DNA of 64,000 nucleotides, taken from contig CP154956.1 in assembly GCA_039621445.1 (NCBI GenBank), positions 4,028,170 through 4,092,169 on the forward strand, in the 5' to 3' direction. This document shows, in pieces, positions 35,813 through 49,100 of the stretch. Within the stretch, counting starts at the first letter, position 1, and each line of letters opens with the position of its first letter. The DNA is from Euglena gracilis (taxonomy: Eukaryota; Euglenida; Euglenophyceae; Euglenales). Below the pieces are notes generated by a model that saw only the letters and a list, made by a program, of their open reading frames with translations, ran no database searches and was not told where the DNA came from. The position numbers and the translations under genes were made by a program.

Positions 35813-36824
35813 GATTTTGCCCCTCCCTGCTTTGAATGTCAATTTTGTTGCAAAAACCTGAAAAAGAAAAAACCTGAAAAAAGCACGTCTTGGAAAATTG
35901 TGGATGTCAAATCCAATGCTTTGCTTGTTTTGCTGGTCTCTGGAAAACCTTTCCAACTTTCAACCAGTGGACCCCCAGGAGAAGCAAAACAGCAGGGCCT
36001 GGTGGGGGGGGGGGGGACCCCCCCCCACCCGGGAGGTGGGGGGGGTCGACCCCCACCCACCACAGCATTTTCACCAATATCTGTAAAATTGAAATTTTGT
36101 GAAATGGATTTTGGCAGGAAAATTTTTTGAATTTTTTTTTAAAAATGAACCCAAAATACATGATTTTTTGATGACAAACCACACTTTTTTCACAAAAAAT
36201 TCTTAAAATTTTAAAGTTTAAAAATTGGAACTTTCAGGAGGGGGGGGGGAAAGAAAACTCAAAAAAAATGCACCAAATTTTGCTACAATCAAATTTTACT
36301 GAGATTTTTTCTCTTGGAAATTTTTGGGGTTTCAATATTTTCAAAAAGTTGCAGACTGTTGCGAATCTCCAGGGCGAAAAATCAAACCCCCAATCAAACC
36401 TGGCAATTCAATTAAACCAAAAGCTCCCTTTGGGGGTGGGAAAAAGCTGGTCATTGATGAAGACCCACACAAAACCTCACCATACAACAATGAGGTGGGG
36501 CCGGGGTTGGGGTTAGCCCGCGCAGCATCCGATGATCAGGACACAGAAGGCAACGACAGGCCAGGTGTGTAAAGGCACTGCCGGAGGGCACCCCATCTTC
36601 TGGAATGCGCGGTACATTTGGGTTCCGCATTGGCAACCCCACACCATGACACACGGAGCTTATTTTCCGATCCATAAAAACCTCAACAGCCAAACTTTTA
36701 ATAAAATTAAAATTCTGGCACGGCGGAGATCCTGTGTAAAGAAGGTTTGTCAAGAGTCTTGACCATAAAAAGAAAAAGAATTTCCACACCTTTCCCTGGG
36801 AGAGCATGAAACAAGTGATAGATA

Positions 36825-37427
36825 TTGTCACCTGTTGGCCGGTACCGGACCCTGACAACTTCCGATCAAGACAGACCAAAGACCCTGACTGTTTCCTGGG
36901 CGGGACCCTGACAGTTTCCCAGGGAGGGCATTTCAAGGGGAAATCAATGAAAAAATGACTGTGACAGGTTGGCCAGTAAACCCCCCCCCAAATAATACCC
37001 CCCCCCCTTCGGGGTCCGACTTCGGCCGCCAAAATAATCCCCCCCCCTGTTCCGGGCCGAAGGCCCGGATTTTTGACCTGAAAATGTCGGTAAAAACCAC
37101 AATCTCTGACAATAAATTACGAAAAAAATCAATTTTTCTGGCTCATCTGACCTCCATAAAGTGGTAAATTTCACAAGAAAGTGCAAAAAATGACCCCAAA
37201 GGGGGTTTTGGGTGCTATTTTGGGTTTTACAGGACTTCGAAAAATTTCGAAAATTTTGGAAAAATAATACCCCCCCCCCCCTCGGGCCGGGACTTCGGGC
37301 GAAAAAATAATACCCCGGGGGTATTATTTGGGGGGGGTTTACCATGACCCTGACAGTTTCCCAGGCGGGACCCTGACGGGACCCTGACAAATTCTCGGGC
37401 ATGACAGTTTCCCAGGGGGGAAGGGTT
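36825..37427. mobile_element. TA-target element, family G (CCCTGACAGTTTCCC), split by a nested element
   Basis: Repeated CCCTGACAGTTTCCCAGG and GGCCAGTA motifs on both sides of a nested insertion (36979-37339). Sister copy: 48507-49044. The left end is approximate. Confidence 0.6.
36979..37339. mobile_element. TA-target element, AATAATACCCCC family (nested)
   Basis: Inverted ends AACCCCCCCCCAAATAATAC / GTATTATTTGGGGGGGGTT, flanked by TA where the sister family G copy has a single TA (ggccagTAac). Similar arms near 51314-51360. Confidence 0.8.
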
Positions 37428-37534
37428 AGGCCGTGATTTCGTCCGGATGTGTGAAAAAAAGAGAGAAAACTAAAAAACCAAATTCATACTCACAAGCACA
37501 CTTCACAGGGTTGTGTACAGATTCTATATCACAG

Positions 37535-37717
37535 AAAGAGCAACTGAACCTTCGCCCCTTGGGAGCAGTGCTGGAATGCCCTGGTTGCATCCAGTCAGGG
37601 TGGCTCGACGACTGCCAGTACCTTCCCATCACTTACATTCCCTCAGAGCCAGGCCCCATGGCTGGGGCCAACAAGGCCAGGGGCCCTTGTCCTAGTCGAC
37701 TTCGGGTCATCCCGTGA
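37535..37717 (+). CDS. Candidate terminal exon KEQLNLRPLGAVLECPGCIQ
   Basis: Acceptor TTCTATATCACAG|AAA. One open frame of 60 codons to TGA (KEQLNLRPLGAVLECPGCIQ, SGWLDDCQYLPITYIPSEPG ...). Homopolymer-free DNA between elements. No preceding exon is identified and the protein is not recognised. Confidence 0.35.
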   Translation, partial: KEQLNLRPLGAVLECPGCIQSGWLDDCQYLPITYIPSEPGPMAGANKARGPCPSRLRVIP

Positions 37718-38053
37718 CGAATTTCAAATCCTGTTTGGCCGCCCAAAGCGGTGGACATTGAAAGGTTTTTGTATAATAATAAAAACTTGCTGTGGGATCA
37801 TAATTTCAGAAATGGGCGGGCAAAAAAATCAATCCGGAACTGCCCTTTTAACCCACTCCGACCTGTGCCATGTGGGACTGTGCAAAGAAAATTCCTTTGA
37901 CACCAAACACAACAAAAGAAAAGGTTTGGACTGAAAGCTGGGTGTCTCACAAAAAAACAGGAGGGTTGGCGCGGGGTCCACCCCCACCACCCATTGGATT
38001 TCCGCCCCTGGAAAACAGCAAGGAGGAAGGGGGCAATGAGGAAGGGGTCGGAG

Positions 38054-38194
38054 CAGACCTATGTTCAGTGTGTATCAACGATACACATCGATACACAATT
38101 TTTTTTTTGCCGATACACACTGATACACAAAATTTTTTGCCAATACACACGATAAACAAAATTTTTTTTGCCGATACACACTAAACGAGGTCTG
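38054..38194. mobile_element. hAT-like MITE, CAGACCTCTG family
   Basis: 141 bp, flanked by GGTCGGAG / GGTCGGAC (7 of 8). Same internal cgatacacac/aaaattttttttgcc repeats as 13701-13840. Confidence 0.88.
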
Positions 38195-38379
38195 GGTCGG
38201 ACCCCCCACCCCATTTTTGGAGCCCCAATGTGCTGTATTATATGGAACCAAACAACAGATGTGATATTGATATAATATATATATCGATATATTATAGCTA
38301 TATCATTTGGTGTAAAATAAATAAGATGAATAAAATGAATGAAATTAATTTTTATATCCAATTATGGTAAAGCCAGGCT

Positions 38380-38788
38380 GGATAAACGCGCAAGCTGCTG
38401 TTTACACAGGAGGCAGACACCTCCCCCCTGCACCTCAGGGTCTCCGGGATTATCAACCCCTGGGGGTGTGCTTGGCTTGGCCTGTCATTGGGATGGAGGC
38501 CTGATCGAAACACCATTGATTCACATCCAGCCTTCACCGGTGGTGGCCGTGCCAGAGGTGGAGGGGTGGGTCCGGGGGGCACTGCTTGAAGAGGAGGAAC
38601 TTCCGTCCCCGCGGGGGCTGGAGTGCTGGGCACACAGACCGGCGCAGGCGGGAGGTTTACTGGGGCACCAGCATGAGCAACCCCCACTGGAAATGAAACC
38701 CAAGGAAATAAATAAATATAATACTTGGGTTTTTTGTCAGGTGCTTGAAAATGGGCCATCCACCTCAACGATCCCGAACGGGGTTTAA
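38380..38788. other. Possible exon island, strand undecided
   Basis: Homopolymer-free, GC-balanced. Open on plus (VVAVPEVEGWVRGALLEEEE) and minus (Pro-rich). No supported splice sites, so left uncalled. Confidence 0.3.
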
Positions 38789-39530
38789 AGTGCGTACCAT
38801 GCAAATTCCAGTTGTCGAGTAGCAGGGCAACTTGCATGCGCAATTGCCCGAAAAAAAGAGCACCAATTTTGCAAAAAAGCGAGACTTTCCACAAATTTTT
38901 CCTTGGGCAATAAAATGCAAATTACACAAAAAATGCGAAATTGTGCAAATTGCGCCTTTTCTTCAGCAGACCCCCTGGGCAGGGATGGATGGGAAGCCTT
39001 GGGGGGGGGGGGGTCGGGCCCCCCCCCCTCCCGCCCCGGGGGGGGGGGGGGGTGGGTCGGACCCCCCCCTCCTACCTCGAAACTGAGGGGGGGCCGGAAT
39101 TTTTTCCATTTCATGGACGGGCAAAGGGCCGGAAATCGGGTCGAAATCGGTCAAAAAACCCTGATTTTTCTTTCAAAATCGATCCAAAAATGCTCATTTT
39201 TTGAATTTTTTTGAACATGTTTTTGGGGGAAAACACCAACACATCAAAAAATGGGCAATATGGCCAAAAGTCAGCAAAAGGGGTGTTTTTTGCTCATTTT
39301 CCGGCGCGCAGCGCCGGAAGAAAATTTTCTGCTATTTTTGGCACCCGTCAAGGAGGGGGGGGGTGGGGGGTCCGGCCCCCCCCTCCCAACATCTAGGGGG
39401 GGGGGGGTGGTGCGGACCCCCCCTGTCCTCCTTTCCCCCCTAGGGGGGGGGGGGTGGTCGGGACCAGGTTTTGAATAGTGCTGAGCTCTTTATAAGCGCG
39501 CCCCCACCCCTTCATTGACCCCGACCCGTC

Positions 39531-39695
39531 GGCCCGACGGCCCGGCAGCCCTGCTGCCCTGCGGTCCGGCTGGATGCCCGTCGGCCCGGCTGTCAAGCCG
39601 GCGGACCGGCGGCCCGGCGGTCCGGCGGCCCGCGGCCAGGCGGCCCGGCGGCCCGGCCGGCGGCCAGGCGGCCCGGCCGGCAGCCCGGCGGCCCG
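39531..39695. repeat. GGCCCGGCGG-type GC-rich array
   Basis: About 165 bp of degenerate CGGCCCGGCGG units opening the satellite block. Confidence 0.85.
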
Positions 39696-39812
39696 GCGGC
39701 GAAAACGCTCGTTTTCGGATCAAAGCAGTTTTTCTGGGTCCGCGAGGCCAAAAAAACATCGTTTCGAGCAAAAAAAATTTTGGGATTTTTTTCGACTTTT
39801 TTGACCCAGGGT
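39696..39812. repeat. Partial 164-bp satellite unit
   Basis: gaaaacgctcgttttcgg ... cgacttttttgaccca matches the unit of the 40656-41800 array. It is separated from that array by the 19-bp satellite. Confidence 0.85.
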
Positions 39813-40655
39813 CATGATGGCCATCCGTCCGGGGTCATGATGGCCATCCGGGGTCATGATGGCCATCCGGGGTCATGATGGCCCTCCGGGGTCATGATGG
39901 CCATCCGGGGTCATGATGGCCATCCGGGGTCATGATGGCCATCCGGGGTCATGATGGCCATCATGGGTCATGATGGCCATCCGGGGGCATGATGGCCATC
40001 CGGGGTCATGATGGCCATCCGGGGTCATGATGGCCATCCGGGGTCATGATGGCCATCATTGGTCATGATGGCCATCCGGGGTCATGATGGCCATCCGGGG
40101 TCATCATGGCCATCATTGGTCAGGATGGCCATCATTGGTCATGATGGCCATCCGGGGCCATGATGGCCATCCGGGGTCATGATGGCCATCATTGGTCATG
40201 ATGGCCATCCGGGGTCATGATGGCCATCCGGGGTCATCATGGCCATCCGGGGTCATGATGGCCATCCGGGGGGCCATCATGGCCATCCGGGGGGGCCATC
40301 ATGGCCACATCCGGGGTCATGATGGCCATCCGGGGTCATGATGGCCATCCGGGGTCATGATGGCCATCATTGGTCATGATGGCCATCCGGGGTCATGATG
40401 GCCATCCGGGGTCATGATGGCCATCATTGGTCATGATGGCCATCCGGGGTCATGATGGCCATCCGGGGTCATCATGGCCATCATTGGTCATGATGGCCAT
40501 CCGGGGTCATGATGGCCATCATGGGTCATGATGGCCATCATTGGTCATGATGGCCATCCGGGGTCATGATGGCCATCCGGGGTCATGATGGCCATCCGGG
40601 GTCATGATGGCCCTCCGGGGTCATGATGGCCATCCGGGGTCATGATGGCCATCAA
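39813..40655. repeat. 19-bp satellite (CCGGGGTCATGATGGCCAT)
   Basis: About 44 tandem units, with CATTGG- and CATGGG-start variants interspersed in a partly repeating order. ATGATGGCCAT contains the palindrome ATGGCCAT. Confidence 0.97.
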
Positions 40656-41800
40656 TGGGTCGGTCGGCGGTCCAAAACGGGGCGCCGGCGGGTCGAAAAA
40701 CGCTCGTTTTCGGCTCCGAAACAGTTTTTCTGGGTCCGGGAGGCCAAACAACATCGTTTCGGGCAAAAAAAATTTTTCGATTTTTTTCGACTTTTTCGCC
40801 CCGGTTTTGACCCAAAGTCAATGGGTCGGCGGCCCAAAACGGGGCGCTGGCGGGTCGAAAAACGCTCGTTTTCGGCTCAAAAACAGTTTTTCTGGGTCCG
40901 GGAGGCCAAAAAACATCGTTTCGGGCAAAAAAATTTTTTCGATTTTTTTCGACTTTTTCGACCCGGTTTTGACCCAAAGTCAATGGGTCGGCGGCCCAAA
41001 ACGGGGCGCTGGCGGGTCGAAAAACGCTCGTTTTCGGCTCAAAAACAGTTTTTCTGGGTCCGGGAGGCCAAAAAACATCGTTTCGGGCAAAAAATTTTTT
41101 TCGATTTTTTTCGACTTTTTCGACCCGGTTTTGACCCAAAGTCAATGGGTCGGCGGCCCAAAACGGGGCGCTGGCGGGTCGAAAAACGCTCGTTTTCGGC
41201 TCAAAAACAGTTTTTCTGGGTCCGGGAGGCCAAAAAACATCGTTTCGGGCAAAAAAATTTTTTTCGATTTTTTTCGACTTTTTCGACCCGGTTTTGACCC
41301 AAAGTCAATGGGTCGGCGGCCCAAAACGGGGCGCCGGCGGGTCGAAAAACGCTCATTTTCGGCTCCAAAACAATTTTTTTCTGGGTCTGGCAGGCCAAAA
41401 AACATCGTTTCGGGCAAAAAAAAATTTTTCGATTTTTTTCGACTTTTTTGGCCCGGTTTTGACCCAAAGTCAATGGGTCGGCGGCCCAAAACGGGGCGCT
41501 GGCGGGTCGAAAAACGCTCGTTTTCGGCTCAAAAACAGTTTTTCTGGGTCCGGGAGGCCAAAAAACATCGTTTCGAACAAAAAAATTTTTTTCGATTTTT
41601 TCGACCTTTTTCGACCCGGTTTTTTGACCCAAAGTTCCAATGGGTCGGCGGCCCAAAACGGGGCGATGGTTTTTGTATGGCGGGGTCGAAAAAAACGCTC
41701 GTTTTTCGGCTCAAAAACAGTTTTCTGCGTCCGGGAGGCCAAAAACCATCGTTTTCGAGGCAAAAATTTTCGATTTTTTTCGACTTTTTTGGCCGAAAAC
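40656..41800. repeat. ~164-bp satellite, about seven units
   Basis: Unit begins gtcggcggcccaaaacgggg and contains aaacgctcgttttcgg and atttttttcgactttttcg. Units diverge toward the right edge. Long frames across it are repeat artefacts. Confidence 0.95.
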
Positions 41801-42230
41801 GGCTAAGTCGAACAGAGGGAAAAGTGTACAAAATGGCCTGAAATGGCCAAATTGGCCAAAAAAAACGCCCGTATCTCGGGCTGGGCGGGGAGTTGCGGGG
41901 AAACCAAAATCCCAGTAGATAGAGCGTTCCAAGGGCTTCAATTTAGGTCTCCGGACATTTCCTTTGATTTTGCATCATTTTCGAGAAATTTTGAAAACAT
42001 CGATTTTTTGACCCCCCACCCCCCGAAAACGGCTAAGTCGAACAGAGGGAAAAGTGTACAAAACGGCCAGCTGCGCCGAAAACGGCCGTATCTCGGGCTG
42101 GGCGGGGAGTTGCGGGGAAATCAAAATACCAGCAGATGGGGCGTTCCAAGGGCTTCAAATTAGGTCTCCGGACATTTCCTTTGATTTGGCTTCATTTTGG
42201 AGATATTTTGAAAATTGACATTTTTTGGCA
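41793..42230. repeat. ~230-bp direct repeat, two units
   Basis: cgaaaacggctaagtcgaac ... cgtatctcgggctgggcggg ... ggtctccggacatttccttt occurs twice in tandem after the 164-bp array. Confidence 0.9.
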
Positions 42231-42659
42231 GTCCAAAGGGGGGGGGGGCTCATCCAGGGGGGCGGGTAAATCCTACCGAGTTTGGACCCCTTCGCGCGTG
42301 AATAACTCGGGCCTGGCGGGGAGTTGGGGGTCAAACCCAGGTGATTCGGAAACTAGGAATCCAGTCGCTCGCGACTGAAAAAAAAAATTCCGGGAACGGG
42401 GCCGGGATCATGGTGATAATCCGTCGGTTCCCGAGGTGGCCCCGACCCGGGGGGGGCCCCCGGGGGGGGGGGCGGGGGGGGAGGGGGGGGGGTCGAGGGG
42501 GGGGGTTTCGCCAGGGGTAAGCTTCGCTCTTACCCATAAAGGGATAAGAGCTCAGCGACCCCCCCCTACCACCTACCTCAATACCGAAGGGCTTCCCATC
42601 CATCCCTGCCCCTGGGGGGTGCTTGGGGCTGATGCTTTGACAAGGAGGGCCGAAGTCCC

Positions 42660-42860
42660 CTGACTGTCCAATGACGGAGTCTGACTGTCCAATGACGGAG
42701 TCAAGAGAGAATGAGGACAGAAACGCAGTTTGCTCAGCAAATTTGCCACAAGATGATTTGTTTTTTGCTGCCTTTGGTCACTGTCACAGGGAAATGAGGT
42801 GGGTTCCTGTCACCAAAACAACCCCTCCCCTGGCCTCAGGGCAGTACGGGAAGAAACCCT
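42660..42860. other. Possible coding island
   Basis: Homopolymer-free; plus frame MTESRENEDRNAVCSANLPQ open to 42922. No splice evidence. Confidence 0.25.
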
Positions 42861-43020
42861 GGTGGGGGGTCAACCCCCCCCCCCACGCACACCACGGCAC
42901 CACCCAAGGAAATATTCCTTGAGCACCAAAATAAAATAAAACTCGACCGAAAAAAATGGCGCCCCCAGAAATGCGGGAAGAGGTGGTGGGGGGGGGTCGA
43001 CCCCCGCCCATCACCCATAT

Positions 43021-43197
43021 CTAGATACGGTTGTGGATTCCTGTACAGACTTGCCCAGCAACCTCCTCATTTATCACTGGGCCGCCTTGTGATTCCCGAG
43101 ACTGAAGCGGGACCTCCTCCTCGTCAGAACCGACGGACTTCATCTCATGTCCTTCACCCTTTGGCGCCGCGAGCGCCATGCAGAGATATTGCACCAT
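43021..43197 (-). CDS. SulP exon S: terminal exon and acidic tail
   Basis: Fifty-eight codons plus TAG. Starts MVQYLCMALAAPKGEG after CTGaacac, then an acidic/polar tail with GSDEEEVPLQSRESQGG. This is the transporter's likely cytoplasmic C-terminus and has no homopolymer tracts, unlike its surroundings. Confidence 0.85.
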   Translation of the reverse strand: MVQYLCMALAAPKGEGHEMKSVGSDEEEVPLQSRESQGGPVINEEVAGQVCTGIHNRI

Positions 43198-46100
43198 GTG
43201 TTCAGCGTGAAGTTTGGACAATATAATCCACGACTGGCCATTTCACCACTCACCAGAAAAACGCCCCCAGTTGGGGGGGCTTCAGGGTCCCCTAAATGGG
43301 AAAACAGAAATATTTTTTTGATACTTTGTGGGGGGGATTTTGTTCCCAGCAAACACCCAACATGTATGAAAATTGAGTTTTTGGCACGTTTTTGGTGGTT
43401 TAAATAATGACCGGGGTGGGGGGGTCGACCCTCCCCACCAGGCTTTTGCTTAAAGACCCCAGGGGGGGGGGGTACTGGCTAGCCAATGGGCTAGACACTG
43501 GAAAAAATGGACTACCTCCGGGGTCCCCCCAACTGGAAAAAAATTTTTCCTCCGGCGCTGTGCGCCAGAGGAAGAAATGAGGTTTTTAATGGGTTTTTGG
43601 CTGATTTTGTTCCAAAAATTCCCAAAAATGACCAAAAACAGGCATTATTGGCCATTTTTGGGGTCCCCAAAAAAAATTTCGGCGCTTCGCGCCGGTCACT
43701 GGAAAAAAATTTCCACTAGCTAGCCCTGCTAGTAGACCCCCCCGGGGGGGTCTGCTAGAAATCCCACTGTGCAAATTTGGACTAGCTGCAGTCCAGCCCC
43801 CCCCCGGGGGGGGGGGGGTGACAGCAATCTCTTAAGCAAAAGCCTGCTCCCCACCCACCACCCTGGCTGTTCGGCCGATTCCCATTCGGCCCTGGGGCAG
43901 GGGGGGGGGATTGCTTTCGGAGGCCTTCGGAAAAATTGCGGAAAAATTGCGGAAATTGCGGAAATTGCGGAAAAATTGATATCAGGTATACACATTTCTG
44001 CTTGGGGGGACTTAGAAAATTTTCAATTGTGACGTTCAGAACACCGCAACAGCCACGTCGATGCAGGCGAGCACAAATCAACACGCTTGATGCTTGATGT
44101 TCTTTGCACAGGTGGGACGCACCCAATCACAACCCTGTGATAACCCTAACCCTGTGACCAGTGGTGCACTTGTGAGAAAAATTGGTAAACTGGGGGGGGG
44201 GGAACAACAAAACACAATAGCACACCTGTTGATCCATTTGAAGAATGGCTTGAACTCATTGCATCTTCCATCTTCGGTGGTGGGGAAAATTCTTCAAAAA
44301 AATGGTGAAAATTTGCGGAAATTGCGGAAAAATTGCGGAAAATTGCGGAAAAATTGCGGATATCAATCCCCCCCCTGCTGGGGCTGGGGGCTCACTTTTT
44401 GGCGGGTAAATTTTGGGGTAAAAAAAAGAGAAAACAACACCTCCTCCGGGGGGGGGGGGTCCACTCGGCACCCCCCCCAGGTCACAATAAAAAAAATTCT
44501 GCCTGCGCTTCACGACAATCAGTGGGGGAAAAGATCAACGAGCTGGCCCTGGTGGCAGACCCCCCAAGCCATATTTGGGAATTTGGACTGGCTGCCGCCG
44601 ATCTCCCCTGGTTGCTGCGAACCCTTAAACAGAAGCCCCCCTGCCTGCCAAATGTCAATGGTTATCACAGGGAGGGGGGTCCAGATTGGTCAGCCCATAA
44701 ATAATGTCCCATGTTGTTGTTTTCGCCTTTGACAAATTCATCCCAAACGCCCCAATGAACACCCAAATGATGGGAAACCAATGAAACAGAAAGAAACCAA
44801 TCCCTTGGCTCTGAATAGCACTGGTCCACCGGATGCTGGTGTCACGCAACAAATCCGACTGCTTCTGGAGCAGCAGGCGTCACATACACACTAGAAAAGA
44901 TGGCCATGGCCTTGGGTTGCTGTTTGCCAACGCACCCACTGGGGCAGCGGGGGACAATGTGAATGAACAAAACCTGGTACCCTCCCCCCCCCCTATGTCC
45001 AATGACCAATAACCTCTGTCCTCTGACCGGGGGGGGGGGTGGTCGTTGGACATAGGGTAGTGACCAAAAAGGTGTCCTCTGACCGGGGGGGGGGTCGTTG
45101 GACATGGGGCCAAAAGAAGGTTGGTGGGCACCCGGGTCCCTACCCACCCAAAAATGCCCAAATTTTCCCTTCCGGTGCTTCGCGCCGAAAAATTTGGGCA
45201 ATTTTGACAAATTTTTGCCCAAAAAGTGTCAAAAATGGCATTTTGGCCAAATTTTTGGCCAATTTTTTGCAATTTTTGGGCAAAATTTTTCGTCCCGGCA
45301 CTTCATGCCGGGACCAAAAATTTGGTCAAACCTCCGAAAAGGTGTCCTCTGACCGGGGGGGGGGGTGGTCATTGGACATAGGGGGGTCGTTGGACATAGG
45401 GGGGGGGGTATGTTGTGCAAAGAAAGAGTAGAAATACGCCGGGGGAAAACTTCACAACCATTTCTTTCGTTCTTGACAACGCATAACAAAAAAAGACTGG
45501 ACTGATATTTTCAGCACATGAATAACAAAGATACACGCAAAAATCCTGAAAATGGCCTGGAAAAACTCGAGCCAACTGCAAACTGAAACCCCCCGTCCGG
45601 GGGTTTTCAGTTTCCGCCCACTTTGGGGGGGGGGGATGCAACCCCAGGTCACAGACCCATCCCGTGCGGGGGGGGGGGGGGGGCCAATGACAATCGCAGC
45701 AACGGTGCTCCCATCGCTGCGCTTGAAAAGAACATTACTCCCCGGAGGGATCCCCGAGAGAATTTCTGAAACAAGGAACAACCATGTACCAGCCGGGAAA
45801 GAAGGCACCCCAACCGGGGGGGGGGGGTCGTTTTTTAGGGGTGATCGGTGGGCAAAAGGGGAGTAATCAACCAAGAAAGGTTTTTTTTTGGGAGGAACAA
45901 TCAATTGCCGAACCAAAATGTCAAAAAAATGCTGCGATTAAAAGCTGAGATTTTTTGAAAAAGCAAAAAAAAATCATTTTAAAAATTGTGACCTGAATGC
46001 CATGTGGTGGTGGGATTCATTCAAAACTTCAGGGTGCATGCTGACCACGCCACTGCAGAACTGAATCATTCGGTGCATGTCCATCCCGATGTACTCCCGG

Positions 46101-49100
46101 CCAATCAGCTCATCGAGCCCAGACCGGATCAGCCACAAGCCCTGCTTGTCTCAAACCATTCGGTGTTTGCCAAATCCCATGCCTTGCACACACTATGGTG
46201 CGTTCGCACCACATCAACGGGCATTTTCTGGGCCACTGGCAAAAATGACCTGGCTGAACACTCCTCCCTGCCGCCAAATCGTTGTAAAGAATTGACTTGG
46301 ATGGGTTCAGGGGTTTTTTAAGACGATCCCGGAACAAACTTTTGGAGGGGTGTGGGTATTTTCGAGAGGCACGACAAAGAAAAATACGGCGCCTTTGGCG
46401 CCGGTCAAAAAAAAAGGCGACTTCGGCGCCAGCCACCCACAAGCCAAAAAAAAGTAGCCCCCCCCCCCCCTTTGCAAAATGCAACTTGAAAATGAAAATG
46501 AAAACATCTGGCACACCCTGATTTGGGTGGTGGGGTTAACTGATAAACATTGGACGGGGGGCGGGGGTGAACCTCAGCAGTGGGCCTGGCCAGCATGGCC
46601 ACCACCTCCTTGTTGGGCTGCACCAGCACCACCTGGACGCCCCGCTTGCGGTGCTCCTGCACCGTCATCTTCAAGAAGTGGACGGCGGCCCCAGGGCGGC
46701 AGCCTGGTCCACACTGTCCCCCCGTTGGAGGTGAGGACCGTCAATTTTCTTGCAGACTCCCAGGGAGGGCACGTGTCCCCAGGACCGAACCACGCTTCTT
46801 TTAAACAACCCGGGGGGAGGGGGTGCCTTGTGCTCAGGGGTTTTTTTAAAGACCGGGGGGTCCCCCCCCCACCCACCCACCCCCTAGAGGGGGGAGGGGG
46901 TCCCGGGGGACCCACAAAAAAAGGCCGAAAAATCGCGAAAAATGCTAAAAATAGAATTTTTTCCCACCCCCCCCCCCCGGGGGACCCCCCCCGGGGGGGA
47001 GGGGCCGGCAGACCCACCCACCCTACCCCCCCCCCGGGGGGTCCAAACTTAAAAAAATCCCTGGGTGTGCTGCAGGATGCCTGGACACACCACAGGGAGG
47101 TTCGGGTTTGGACCCCGGTGCCTGCCGACCAAGCCAACTTTCCCTTGAAAACGGTCATTTTTGGGCCCCGAGTGCCATCGGGGCCTCTCCTCCTCTTCCC
47201 CGACAGCTCTGAAGACTGGTTCCATCCATCACTGCGACCCGATGCCGTCCTCAAACTGACAAACCGGTCATGCTTCCTGACCACAACAAGTCAACCTGGT
47301 GGAGGGGGAGGGGGTTGGACCCCCCCGCCCACCTACGACAGCACCGCGCAAGGAAAAAAATCGGATCAAAATGTTGGGCTACAAATGGGCGCGCGACGGA
47401 AATATGGGAAAGCCTGGTGGGGTGTCGGACCCCCCCACCCACCAGGATGGGGGAGTCCCCCGTGATGAATGGATGATTTGGATGAGCTGAGACAGTTGCC
47501 AGCCTGGCCTGACCCGTCGACGATGGCCACCCCCGACAAGTCGAAGACGAGGTAGTTCAGGTGCCGCCCACAAACAGCAGCGCGCTCCTCCATGTAGTTC
47601 AACACCAGCAGAGGCACACGGGGTTCCAACTTGACACTTGCGTGTGCAAACATTTAAAAAAAAAGCAGAGAACGGCCCATTGTACAACAAACTCTTAACA
47701 AACTTAACTTACAACAAACATTTAAACAAACTTCTGAATGAGATCTTGTAAAATCAAAAGATGCATAAAAAAACAAACAAAAACATCAACGCTGTGCTTG
47801 ACAGCAAGAGTGACGTGCTGATTTGTTGTGATGGGTGATATTGACTCACCTTCCACTGCAAGGCACTGCATTGCACGCACTGCACTTCTACGTTGCATCT
47901 CCTTCCACTGGATGGCAGTAAGCCTCTTTCAATTCCAACAACAAATAGGTCTCATTTCAAAAACAAATTGAATACAAAAAGAAGCACCATCAAAAAAAAT
48001 TCAGAAAGAAACAGGAAGGAAGACTTCGCGCAACTCAACTCAATGCCCTCCTCCAGGTGTAGGTATTTATTGGTGCCAGAAAGACATAAAAAAAAAAAGA
48101 GGCACCCGATGGGTGTTCCTGAGCATGGTCCGGATCGGGTTGATGTTGGCGAAATAGATTGGTGCATCGATGCGAATGATGAGGCAGTCGTTGACCTCCT
48201 CAGCGTTGGGGAACTGCTTGACGTTGCTAGAGCACTCCTGCTTGCTTTGGCCAAACAACACACAATTCCAAAACACCTTCCCGGAAGGGGGGGGAAGGTT
48301 GGTGGCACCTCCCCCAATGCACAATGAATACTAAAACCACATTCTAAACGCCGGACGGAGGTCGTTCACAAGTTATATGTGTGTGAGTGGAGTGAGTGTG
48401 AGTGGAGTGGCATGGAGTGAGACATGGAGTGGCATAAATGTATAAATAAACATACATAAACACGTACATACATTAATGCAAGCATGTATGCATACATGCA
48501 TTCATACCCCCCCCCTGGGAAACTGTCACATGACGGGCCGGCCGGTAACGCTGACCCTGACAACTTCCTATGATGACAGGTTGACTGGTACCAAAGACTC
48601 TGACAGTTTCCCAAGGAGGGCATTTCAAGGGAAAATCAATGAAAAATGAACCCGATGGGTTGGCCAGTACTGGGGACCCTGACACTTCCCACCCTGACAG
48701 ATTGGCCAGTAACGGGGACCCTGACAGTTTCCTGGGCAAGACCAAGGCTTCTTTTTAAGACCCCCGGGGGGGGGGAGCAGGGTGGCGCAGGACCCCCCCC
48801 CCGGGGGGGGGACCCCCCAAAATCGGACCCGCTAAAGGCAATTTTCAAAAATTTTCGGCGCTTTGCGCCGAAAAGGTATACCCAGCGCCTCTGGCGCGGG
48901 ACCCCCCCCCCGGGGGGGGGTCCGGCCCGGACCCACCCACCCACCCCCCTCCCTCCGGGGGGGGGGGGGTCAGGTGACTTAAAAAGAAGCCTGGGCAAGA
49001 CCCTGACAGGTTCTCGGGCATGGTGGTTTCCCAGATGGGGGGGGTATATACAAAATTGTGCGCATAGGCAGCTGCTGGACAGCAGCTGCATGAATCATGT

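Noticed and set aside
39813-40655. Possible CRISPR-like array
   Set aside because: The 19-bp units are directly adjacent with no unique spacers; this is a satellite in a eukaryotic genome.
40642-41841. 399-codon plus-strand open frame
   Set aside because: It is a translation across the ~164-bp satellite; the peptide repeats with the DNA unit and both strands are open. No splice or start evidence.
44136-44155. Telomere-like ataaccctaaccctg
   Set aside because: Only two units within unique sequence; not an array.
45974-46124. Transporter ending at 45976 by reading through exon R
   Set aside because: An in-frame stop exists, but ATG|attCAG to CTGaacac|ATG restores DMHRM-MVQYLCMAL and an acidic tail, a better family fit.
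47366-47653. Separate small STAS-domain gene
   Set aside because: The STAS frame is one exon of the larger transporter; its phases match the flanking exons on both sides.
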